Shown one piece after another: positions 34,150 through 42,167 of a DNA stretch of 64,000 nt. Origin of the DNA: Actinomycetes bacterium (lineage in GTDB: Bacteria > Actinomycetota > Acidimicrobiia > Acidimicrobiales > RAAP-2); the NCBI GenBank assembly GCA_021791895.1, contig JAJYVS010000009.1, positions 17,040 to 81,039 on the forward strand, read 5' to 3'. The notes under the pieces are model-generated. The model was not told the DNA's origin and did not search any database. It worked only from the letters and a program-made list of their open reading frames with translations. Made by a program: the position numbers and the translations under genes. Positions within the stretch are counted from its first letter, which is position 1, and every line of letters begins with the position of its first letter.

Positions 34150-35046
34150 ATGCGGGCGCTGGTCACCGGTGGGGGCGGGTTCGTCGGCCGGCACCTGGGT
34201 GACCACCTGCAGGCGATGGGTGACGAGGTCACCTCGATCGATCTCGAGGTTGACGTGGCCGACCCCGAGGCCATCGCCACCGCGGTCCGTCGCGCCCGAC
34301 CCGACGCGATCTACCACCTCGCCGCACTCAGCCATGTCGGCGACTCGTGGGCATACCCGGCCGAGGTCCTCCGGGTGAACGTGCTCGGCACCGGCGGGGT
34401 TCTGGCCGCGGCGCGGGCGCTCGATCCGCCGGCGGTGGTCCTGGTCGTGAGCTCGGCCGAGGTTTACGGCGCCGTGGGGCCCGACGAGCTGCCGATCGAT
34501 GAGTCGGCGCCGTTCCGACCATTGAGCCCGTATGCGGCGAGCAAGGCGGCGGCCGAGCAGCTGGTGGCCCAGGCCCACTACGGCTACCGCCAGCCGGTCG
34601 TCACGGTGCGGCCGTTCAACCACATCGGGCCGGGGCAGGCTCCGAGCTTCGTCGTCTCCGCTCTGGCCAAGCGAATTGTCGAAGCGGAGCGGTCGGGGTC
34701 GGCGCAGGTGGCTGTTGGGACCCTGAGCGCCCGGCGCGACTACACCGACGTCCGCGACGTGGTCCGTGCCTACCGTGCACTCGTGGAGACGGGTCGTCGT
34801 GGCGGCACCTACAACGTGTGCTCCGGTCACGATGTCGCCATCGCAGAAGTGGCAGAGCGGCTCTGCGCCCTGGCCGGGGTCGAGGTCGAGCTGGTGACCG
34901 ATCCGGCGCTGGTGCGAGCGATCGACCTCCCGGTGCTTCGAGGTGACGGGTCGAGGCTGGCCGCCGATACTGGCTGGAAGCCCGAGATCTCCCTCGACGA
35001 CACCCTCGTCGACGTCCTGGCTTACTGGCGCGAGCGGACGGGGTGA
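34150..35046 (+). CDS. GDP-mannose-type epimerase/reductase (Rmd-like)
   Basis: A 298-residue extended SDR. NAD(P) motif GGGGFVGRHL, catalytic VSSAEVYG and YAASKAAAEQ, then the segment RPFNHIGPGQ, which is typical of GDP-6-deoxy-4-keto-mannose reductases and GDP-mannose 4,6-dehydratases. At this length it fits the reductase (Rmd, yielding GDP-D-rhamnose) better than the dehydratase (about 340-370). No dehydratase gene lies nearby. The three glycosyltransferases upstream may use the product. Confidence 0.78.
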   Translation: MRALVTGGGGFVGRHLGDHLQAMGDEVTSIDLEVDVADPEAIATAVRRARPDAIYHLAALSHVGDSWAYPAEVLRVNVLGTGGVLAAARALDPPAVVLVVSSAEVYGAVGPDELPIDESAPFRPLSPYAASKAAAEQLVAQAHYGYRQPVVTVRPFNHIGPGQAPSFVVSALAKRIVEAERSGSAQVAVGTLSARRDYTDVRDVVRAYRALVETGRRGGTYNVCSGHDVAIAEVAERLCALAGVEVELVTDPALVRAIDLPVLRGDGSRLAADTGWKPEISLDDTLVDVLAYWRERTG

Positions 35047-35623
35047 ACGCCGAGCGAGCTGAGCCGCCGGGTGGTGGGCTGGTCGATCGGTCGTCTGAGC
35101 CGATTGGTGGTCTGGGTCGATCGGTCCGAGCCCGGTCGGCTGATCCGGAGCAGCAGGCTGGCGCGACCGGGCGTCTCCCGAGGTGCTCTGGACGATTCAA
35201 TCGCCCACTGCGCTGCGCAGGACGCGCCGGTGCTCGTCGTGATGGTCGGTGGGTCGTCACCGGGGGCAACCTGGAGCGCCCAGGCCATTTCGGGGAGGGA
35301 CTCGTAGCGCCCCGACTCCTCGGCTCCGGGCACCGGTCGGCAGCGCTCCGAGAGCGTCCGTCGGGGGACCGGCCAGCGCTCACCGGCGATCCCGGTGACC
35401 AGCGCGTCCCCGCCTGATAGGGGACGGGACCCTCGAGGGCCTCGAGGACACCAGGCCCCTCGGCGAAGACCACGCGCACCTCGACCCGGCGCCGCCTGAC
35501 TCGGCGCCGTCGGGGATCCCCGGAGGGGTCAAGCGGCACGGGGCGGGACGAGGAGGGGGCTCAGCGGCCACGGGCACCGACGCCCTAGTGGCGCCAGGGC
35601 CGAGCTGTGATCCACCGAGCGCC
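35047..35623. other. 577-bp region with no recognisable gene
   Basis: Open frames exist: one of 124 codons on the plus strand begins with a GTG overlapping the previous stop (35043-35417), and another covers 35071-35307. Neither resembles a family, and both have the Arg/Pro-rich look of high-GC shadow frames. A degraded gene cannot be excluded. No clear promoter or terminator was found. Confidence 0.35.
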
Positions 35624-36379
35624 TCAGCGCCCGCCCGGCCAGACCACGCTGTTCACCACCGGGTCGGCGAAGAGCGCGGCGAACTGGTCGGCCGGGGAGG
35701 GGTGGTCGTTCAGCCCCATCTCGGTCGAATTCGAGCTGGAGAACTGCCAGTAGGGGCCGGCGTCGACGACCACGATGGCCAGGTTCCCCCGCACCGCGGC
35801 CAGCACGATCAGCCGCTCGAGTCCCTGGCTGTTGCTGGCGCCGTTCTGTTCGATGTTGTACGCCTCGCCCGCCGCCGGCACGCCGCCGATGTAGGGGTTG
35901 GGCACGTTGTACTCGAAGATCGCGCTCGGCGCGAGCTGCTGGGCGGCGGCGATGGCGATGGTCGACGCCGACTGCCCGTTCGCCGAGACCCCGACGATCT
36001 CGACCTGGCCCCGCTGGGCCGGGCCGTTGCCGTCGAAGTTGAGGACGATCCCCTGAGGCGAGGTCTTGACCCCGCTGTTGTAGCCGTACTCGAGGCTGAA
36101 CCCGAACCGGCTGCTCCGATAGATGGTGCCGGTGTGGACCGCGCCCTTGGCGACGGGCCCTCCGCATCGGAACAAGGCCGGGCAGTGCTTTGGTGCCGGC
36201 GCCTGCAACAGGAACACCACGAGGACGAGGACCCCGCTCACCACGGCGAGGCCCAGGGCCAGGATGCCGAAGAGGTGAAGGTGGTGCATCCGGCCGAGGG
36301 CGCGGTGCGGCGCCCCCGAGGCGACAAAGGTGGCCCGCTCGGGGCCGGGAGGAGCGGGTCCGTCGGGAGGGGTCGTCAT
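35624..36379 (-). CDS. Single-pass membrane protein with extracellular domain
   Basis: A 251-residue protein: Pro-rich cytosolic N-terminus, one membrane helix (~36-58, FGILALGLAVVSGVLVLVVF), then an extracytoplasmic domain of ~190 residues with a Cys pair (KHCPALFRCGG) and repeated beta strands such as RFGFSLEYGYNSGVKTSPQG. The later part (QQLAPSAIFEYNVPNPYIGG) resembles the PsbP-like or stress-sensor type folds of exported proteins, but no family could be named. It overlaps the zinc-ribbon gene by ATGA and is cotranslated with it. Function unknown. Confidence 0.65.
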   Translation of the reverse strand: MTTPPDGPAPPGPERATFVASGAPHRALGRMHHLHLFGILALGLAVVSGVLVLVVFLLQAPAPKHCPALFRCGGPVAKGAVHTGTIYRSSRFGFSLEYGYNSGVKTSPQGIVLNFDGNGPAQRGQVEIVGVSANGQSASTIAIAAAQQLAPSAIFEYNVPNPYIGGVPAAGEAYNIEQNGASNSQGLERLIVLAAVRGNLAIVVVDAGPYWQFSSSNSTEMGLNDHPSPADQFAALFADPVVNSVVWPGGR

Positions 36380-37548
36380 GGCTCCTCGAGGGCCAGCGCC
36401 GGTTGGGGTCGGTGGCTGCGGGCGGTGGCCCGTCGGGCCACGCCGCAGTGCGGGCAGAAGTGCATGGTCGGGACGACGAAGTGGCAGTGCCCGCACACGC
36501 TCGGCGCTCCGACCTCCGAGGGTCCCGCCTCGTGGAGCAAGACATAGTGGAGGCCGAGCCGCATGGCGGCCAGGGACACCACCACGGCGCTGACGTGGCA
36601 GACGAGCAGCTGGGCGTCGCTCAGCCGGGCGATGTCGGCGAAGCCGACGCCGGTCTCCAAGACGAGCACGCTCACCAGCGCGCTGGCCGGGGCCCCCAGC
36701 CAGCGCGCGCCGGCCGGATGGTCGTCGCGCAACGAGACCCAGATGGACGCGCCGAACAGACCGATGAGGGCAGCCGCCATAATCGGCGAGCACAGCCCCC
36801 GGATGCCGACCTGGGTCAGGATCCCGACGAAGGACTGATCGGAGAACTGCCCGACCGAGAACAGCGATGAGAGCTGAGTGATGGTCGCCGCCGCGGTGAA
36901 GGCGAGTGCACCGACCGCCCCGAGGACGAACCCGTCGAGGGACTCGTCGAGGCGGCCCCGGCGCGCCCGCACCACCACGACCGGCACCGCCATCAGCACC
37001 AGGGCGATCGCCGGGACGGCGAGGGCGGCCGCCAGGGCCGCTGGACGAACCAGGCTGGTGTCCAGGGTCGGGGCGAGCGCCTCGTTCACGTAGTGTCCGG
37101 CGATCAGGCCCCACCCGATGCCGAGACCGACCCCGAGGATCAGCACCGGCGGGACGGCCCGGAACAGGCTGGCCCGCGTCGGATCGTCGACCTCGTACAC
37201 GTAGAGCAGGTAGAGCACGGGGAGCCCGAGGGCGGAGACCGCGATCGCCGGAGCCTCCACGCCCCCGAGCGCGAGCCCGATCAGCGCCACCACGATCAGG
37301 CCGACGGCCGTCCGGAACACCACCTTGGCGCGGTGCGAGAGGTGGGGGAACAAGGAGCTCGTGACGGCCAGTCGCAGGACCGGCTCCTCGGGGAAGGCGG
37401 CATAGGCGTGGTGCCGGCGGGCGGCTCGGACGGTCTCGTGGACCAGGTGGGCACCACAGGCGCCGCAGAAGTTGGCGACCGGGACCTCACGCCCGCAGTA
37501 GGGGCACGCGGCGATCGGGACGGCGGGCGACGCCGAGGTGTCGGTCAT
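36376..37548 (-). CDS. Zinc-ribbon multi-pass membrane protein
   Basis: A 390-residue protein with two zinc ribbons facing the cytosol: CPYCG...CGACG at residues ~15-32 and CGHCHF...CPHCG near ~355-372. Between them are about ten membrane helices. The helix layout, including a YEVDDPTRASLF turn and a DESLDGFVLGAVGALAF segment, loosely recalls PrsW-type membrane proteases, but the expected glutamate pair is not evident, so a catalytic role is doubtful. It is the first gene of a pair with the single-pass protein downstream and lies 1 bp after the sedolisin stop codon on the same strand. Confidence 0.65.
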   Translation of the reverse strand: MTDTSASPAVPIAACPYCGREVPVANFCGACGAHLVHETVRAARRHHAYAAFPEEPVLRLAVTSSLFPHLSHRAKVVFRTAVGLIVVALIGLALGGVEAPAIAVSALGLPVLYLLYVYEVDDPTRASLFRAVPPVLILGVGLGIGWGLIAGHYVNEALAPTLDTSLVRPAALAAALAVPAIALVLMAVPVVVVRARRGRLDESLDGFVLGAVGALAFTAAATITQLSSLFSVGQFSDQSFVGILTQVGIRGLCSPIMAAALIGLFGASIWVSLRDDHPAGARWLGAPASALVSVLVLETGVGFADIARLSDAQLLVCHVSAVVVSLAAMRLGLHYVLLHEAGPSEVGAPSVCGHCHFVVPTMHFCPHCGVARRATARSHRPQPALALEEP

Positions 37549-37549
37549 C

Positions 37550-39154
37550 TCAACACACCTGGCTTCCGGCCATCGGTACGAGGTCCCGGGCCAGGTTCCA
37601 GACGTTGGGTGAGCCGAGCCCGGTCGCCATGTCGTAGCCGGTCGTGGCGGGGTACACGGCGTTCCCGCCGGTCTTCACGTCGTGGAACGGCGGGTAATGC
37701 TGCGAGCGCGAGGCCAGGCGGTAGAGGTAGGGGTTGGCTTCGCCGAGCGGCGGCTTGCCCTCGGTGTGGAGGTACTGGTCGATGAGCACGGCGAAGCCGG
37801 CCCACACCGGGGCGGCGAGCGAGGTGCCGCCGATCTGGCCCGCCGAGCCTTGCGAGTAGACCCAGAGCCCGGTGGAGGGGTCGGCCACCGCCGCGACGTC
37901 GGGGACCTGGCGACCGGGGGTGGACCCGTAGAAGTCGCCGGTTCCCGGCCCCACCTGCCAGCACGGGGGGTTCCAGATCTGCGAGATCCCCCCGCCGGTG
38001 CCCTGGCTGAGGAGCGGCTCGGTCCACGAGCTCTCGGCGACGTAGCTCCCGTTCTTGGTGGTGCTGAGCGAGGTCCCCCCCACTGCGGTCACCGGCGGGA
38101 AGCTGGCTGGCATGTTGACCCCGACGAACCCGGCGCGCGGGTTGTTCCCGAAGGCCTGGTACGGCGTGCAGTCGAGCCCTCCGGCGTCGCCGCTCGAGGC
38201 GAAGACCGTCGTCCCCCGGGCCTCGGCGTCCAAGAGGGCGGCGTCGATGCTGGAGAAGTCGGTCGGACTGAATCCGGTCTCGGTCTCGCACTGGCCGAGG
38301 CTGAAGCTCCAGATGGCACCGGGCAGGCTGTTCGCGACCGTGTGGAAGAGGCCGACCATCTGGGCCGCGGTCTGCACGTTGAAGTTCACCACGACGATGT
38401 GGGCGTCGGGTGCGATGTCATGGACCGCCTCGATGTCGAGTTCGGTCTCGCCGTCGACCGAGCCCATGTGGGGACCGATGGCCCCGATGCTGAGCTCGGG
38501 GAGCCCGAAGTGCGAGGTGTAGTGGTTCAGGTCCCGCTGGGAGAATCCACCGAGCTCGAACAACGCGACGGTGCTTCCCTGGCCCAACAGGTTCAAGGCG
38601 GCCAGCGGCGCGGCGTCGTAGGCCCGCATGACCGTGGTCGGGGTGAGGCCCCCGCTCGGCACGTCGAAGGGCTTCATCTTGAGGTAGGAGCTGATGCCGC
38701 CGAACGAGGCGATCTCGGAGACGAGCGGGGCCGGGACCCTCGGGACCGCTTGAGCCCCGTAGAAGTGCCGTCCAGCCGGGGACCGGTAGTCGTCGATTCG
38801 GACACCCAACGCCTCGGACAGCTGGCGCGGTGGGCCGCTCAGCACCGCCCACGCCTGGCCCGAGGCCCACTGGACGCGCAGGTGCATCCCGGCGGCCCAC
38901 TGCTCCAAGGACCGGGGACGCTCGGGCCCCCGAAGCTGGGCGAGGACGCTCACCGTCTTGCTGTGGCTCGGACCGAGGTCCTTCGACCGCGTGAGCAGCC
39001 GCAGCCACGAGGCGTGCAGGGAGGTCCCCACCCCGGGCGCGAGCGAGGGTTGGGAGACCGGGGCGGCGAGCGCCGAGGGGCTCGAACTCAACAGACCCGC
39101 CATGGCGGTGAGCACGAGTGTCGAGATGGCGACCCGCGTTACCCTCGAGTCCAC
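37550..39154 (-). CDS. Sedolisin (S53 family) secreted serine-carboxyl protease
   Basis: A 534-residue secreted protease. A signal peptide ends at ALAAP (~28-32). The pro-kumamolisin activation domain covers ~55-165. The catalytic domain carries Glu236 and Asp240 (GETELDIE), the oxyanion Asp323 (SSGDAGG) and nucleophile Ser445 (GGTSLAAP), all in place. A calcium site is expected at the end (YDMATGLGSPN). S53 enzymes work at acidic pH, so the organism may live in an acidic habitat. The start GTG 39154 is chosen for signal-peptide length; GTG 39166 is possible. GGGGGAGG lies just upstream. Confidence 0.88.
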   Translation of the reverse strand: MDSRVTRVAISTLVLTAMAGLLSSSPSALAAPVSQPSLAPGVGTSLHASWLRLLTRSKDLGPSHSKTVSVLAQLRGPERPRSLEQWAAGMHLRVQWASGQAWAVLSGPPRQLSEALGVRIDDYRSPAGRHFYGAQAVPRVPAPLVSEIASFGGISSYLKMKPFDVPSGGLTPTTVMRAYDAAPLAALNLLGQGSTVALFELGGFSQRDLNHYTSHFGLPELSIGAIGPHMGSVDGETELDIEAVHDIAPDAHIVVVNFNVQTAAQMVGLFHTVANSLPGAIWSFSLGQCETETGFSPTDFSSIDAALLDAEARGTTVFASSGDAGGLDCTPYQAFGNNPRAGFVGVNMPASFPPVTAVGGTSLSTTKNGSYVAESSWTEPLLSQGTGGGISQIWNPPCWQVGPGTGDFYGSTPGRQVPDVAAVADPSTGLWVYSQGSAGQIGGTSLAAPVWAGFAVLIDQYLHTEGKPPLGEANPYLYRLASRSQHYPPFHDVKTGGNAVYPATTGYDMATGLGSPNVWNLARDLVPMAGSQVC

Positions 39155-39249
39155 GGTCCGCCGCACCTCCCCCGCGGGTACCCTTGTCGAGCCTGGCGGC
39201 GAAGCTACCAGCTCGGTCCGCAATCGGGTCGGAACGGCCGCGGCGAGGC

Positions 39250-41442
39250 TCAGGCGGCCAAAAAGCTGATGAGCTGAGCCGAGGTCAGCCCAACGCCGGC
39301 GCGATGGCGGGCGATGGTTTCGATGGCGGACACCGGTCCGGCCAGTTGTGTCGACCACAGGGTCCCGAGCCCGTCCTCTTCACAGGTGAGCATCTCGGTG
39401 CCCGAGCGGTTGAAGGTCGAGTAGACGATCGATCCGTCGCCGGGCGCGCCGAACGTGGTGTGCAGCTTCGCCCCGGCGATGCTCCACACCCGGGCCGTCC
39501 CGTCGTCGGAGGCCGCGAGCACCTCGGTCCTCTCCGGGTTGAACATCGCGCTGTTGAGGGTGGCGCCGGCGGGCAGGGTCACCGAGAAAATCCGGCGCTT
39601 GGTCGCGAGGTTCCAGACGCTGGCCCGACCGTCGGGAGCGGCGGTCAGCACCTCGGTCCCCTCCGAGTTGAACACCGCGGTGTTCATGGACGTCGGCGTC
39701 GGACTGGCCAGCCGGTGGAGCAGCCGGCCGGTGCGGTCGTTCCAGATCCACGCCGTCCCGGCGTCACCGGTCGCCGCCACTTCGCCGCCGCTCGGGCTGA
39801 ACTGGACCGAATTGACGATTCCGGTGTGGCCGTCCAGGGCCAAGAGGCGCCCCCGGGGCCGCCTGCCAGATCTCGATGGCCCCGTCGTGGCCCGCGGTGG
39901 CCAGGTCCTGGCCGTCGGGGCTGAAGGTGATGACGGGGGAGTCCAACGAGGCGACGGTGGTGATCAGCTGCGGGCTGGCGACGTCGTAGATCTTGGCCGT
40001 GCCGTCGCCGGCGGAGAACGCCACCTCGCTCGAGTCGGGGCTGAAGGTCACCCCCTCGATCAGGCCGTAGCTCCCGCCACTCTGGAGCGCCGAGAGCGAC
40101 TGCAAGAGCGTGGGCTGCTGGCCGGTGGCGTAGAACACCTCCACGTAGCCGAACGACGAGGCCACCGCCAGCTCGTTGCCGCTGGCGTTGAAGGTGGCCG
40201 CCGTCAGCGCACCGGGGAACTCAGGCTGAGCGAGGCGGCTACCTGGCGGCTTGGGACGTCGAAGATCGTGGCCACCCCGTGGCCGGTGGCGACGATCTGG
40301 GTGCCGTCGGGGCTGAAGACGCCGCTCACGGTCTCACCGGCCGACCCGACCCGCTCGGAGAGGATCGGCCGGCCGCTGGCCAGGCTCAGGACGCGCACAT
40401 AGCCGTCCGCAGACGACGTGACGCCCTCCTGGCCGTCGGGGCTGAAGGACGCGAGCGCGATCGCCGAGCCGCCCGGTTCGCGCAGAACCCGGGCGGTCCA
40501 CATGGTCGGGATGTCGACCACCGTGGCCGTGCCGTTCTGTGAGGACGCGACGAAGGACCGGTCGCCCGGCCCGAATGCGGTTGACGTCACGTCCTCGTGC
40601 CCCGGGCCACTCCACCGGTCGAGCCGCTGGACGTCGGGGAGCGCGGCTCGCAGGGAGTCCTCGGCCTGCGAGCTGGTCTGGAAGCCGAGGGCCTTCAGCA
40701 CGAGCAGGGTCGCCGTCTGGGGGTCCGAACCCAAGGTGGCAGTGGAACTCGCCGCGTACTGGCGGGACTGGTCGGCGTGCTCGTTGGCCACCGCCGTGCT
40801 CCGCTGAACCAACGCCACCACGGTGAGGATGGTCGCGGTCACCAGTGCAACGCTGACGCCGGGTGGCGGCCTGGCGGCTGACGAGCACTCAGGACCGCTG
40901 CAGGGCCGTCGGGCTCAGTTCCTTGCCGGTCGAGCCGGCGATCACCGCCCCGGCCCCCTGAGCTCGCTCCCCGAGAGCAGGAAGCTGCGGTCACGCTGGT
41001 GCTCGTCCCACTCGATCGCCCTGGTCCCCCAAGGCGGTGTCGGCTTGCACCCAGTCGAAGTCGGTCTCGATCCCCGAGATCAACTGGTCGAAATCCTCGT
41101 CGAAGTGACTGCGCCCGGGGACGAACTGGCGACGGGCCAACTCCTCGGGCAACTGGGGGAGCAGTGTCGCCCGGACGTTCACCGGGATGATCCGCTTGTT
41201 CAGCTCGACGGCGCGGACAAGCTCCTTTCGACACTCGACCGAGGCCGCCGAGTCGCGACTCATGACGAAGACGAAGGCGTCGGCCTCCTCGATCGCACCT
41301 TTGAGGTCATCGGCCCCAGCGCCGAGGTGGCCGCAATGTCCTCCTCGTCCACCCAGACCGTCTTGGATCGTCCGGTGCGGGCATCGCGCTGGCGCTGCAC
41401 GAAGGGCCGATCGGCGTGCGAGCACGAGCTGAACGCGTCCAC
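39250..41442 (-). pseudogene. Decayed TIR-WD40 repeat protein gene
   Basis: Pieces of one TIR-linker-WD40 protein are spread over two reading frames. The N-terminal TIR start (CSHADRPFV, KTVWVDEEDI) is at 41442-41320. The TIR core (GAIEEADAFVFVMS, SVECRKELVRAVEL) is in a second frame to ~41025. The linker WDEHQRDRSFLLSGSEL is back in the first frame. The segment KELSPTALQRS is followed by an in-frame TGA at 40891-40889 and then VLVSRQAATRRQR. A membrane helix (VTATILTVVALVQ) and WD40 blades occupy 40842-40215, more blades 40200-39850, and the last blades with the end SAQLISFLAA 39843-39250. That is six frame changes and one nonsense codon. TIR domains often cleave NAD; intact relatives may act in signalling or defence. 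Confidence 0.82.
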
Positions 41443-41630
41443 CCGGCTACCCCTTGTCCCTCCGGCCCTGTCTGCTGTCTCGGCCCTCGAACCCGAGACA
41501 GTTCCGCCCGGAGATTAAAAGGGACCGTCAGGTCGTTCCAGCAACCGGCATCGATGCCGTCGCGTGGGCACGCTCAGCGCGCGGTGGGGACGCCCGCCGG
41601 TTCAAGCCGCCGACCGGGCGAGCCGAGGGA

Positions 41631-42032
41631 TCAGTCGGTGTCGGTCGTCGCCTGGTCGTCGGTCCGGGCGTCGGTCAGGTGCTGGCTCACCTTCGCGTGA
41701 AGCTCCTCAAAGCGTCGTTGGGCGACCGTGGCCACCTGACGGGCCGGCTCGGGCAGGCGTCCGGCCATGGGCTCGAGGGTGGACTCGACGGTCCGGAGGG
41801 CTTCGGTGAACAGACGGTCGACCTGACCGGCCCGGCGGACGGCCTCGGTTCGCACGGCGAGGTAGCCCGGGCCGAAGGTCTCGTGGCTGGCCAGGCGCCG
41901 GCTGAGGGCGACCCGGCCGACTTGGAGCCGCTGGAGGCCCAGCACCCCGAGCCCCACCGCGGTGTCGACGGCACCCTTGGCGAACTGGCCGAAGCGGGCG
42001 AACTCGTCACGGTCGGTGAAGTCGGCGGACAT
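41631..42032 (-). CDS. Small helical phasin-like protein
   Basis: A 133-residue, cysteine-free protein of amphipathic helices (RFGQFAKGAVDTAVGLGVLG, then QVDRLFTEALRTVESTLEPM and a long VATVAQRRFEELHAKVSQHL). Its character recalls phasins or lipid-droplet surface proteins, but no family signature is present, so this is a weak comparison. ATG 42032 follows AAGGAGG at seven bases. A near-consensus promoter at 42078-42106 predicts strong expression. No operon partner. Confidence 0.6.
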   Translation of the reverse strand: MSADFTDRDEFARFGQFAKGAVDTAVGLGVLGLQRLQVGRVALSRRLASHETFGPGYLAVRTEAVRRAGQVDRLFTEALRTVESTLEPMAGRLPEPARQVATVAQRRFEELHAKVSQHLTDARTDDQATTDTD

Positions 42033-42077
42033 GGTGAGCCTCCTTGGCTTGCTGGTCTCGTGCCTGGTTTGCCTACC

Positions 42078-42106
42078 ATTGTATCGCGCGTGGATAACAG
42101 TTGCAA
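42078..42106 (-). promoter_or_regulatory. Near-consensus sigma-A promoter
   Basis: On the minus strand TTGCAA (42106-42101), a 17-base spacer and TACAAT (42083-42078) match the housekeeping consensus in 9 of 12 positions with ideal spacing. It is the best promoter seen in the window and drives the phasin-like gene, with a leader of about 40 bases. Confidence 0.7.
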
Positions 42107-42167
42107 GCATTGCCGGTCCGAGGGGCTCCTGCCGGTGGTGGCGCGGGGCCGGTAGCCTCACCATTTC

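Noticed and set aside
41601..41630. GGTTCAAGCC resembling a tRNA T-arm
   Set aside because: No acceptor stem, D-arm or anticodon arm can be folded around it.
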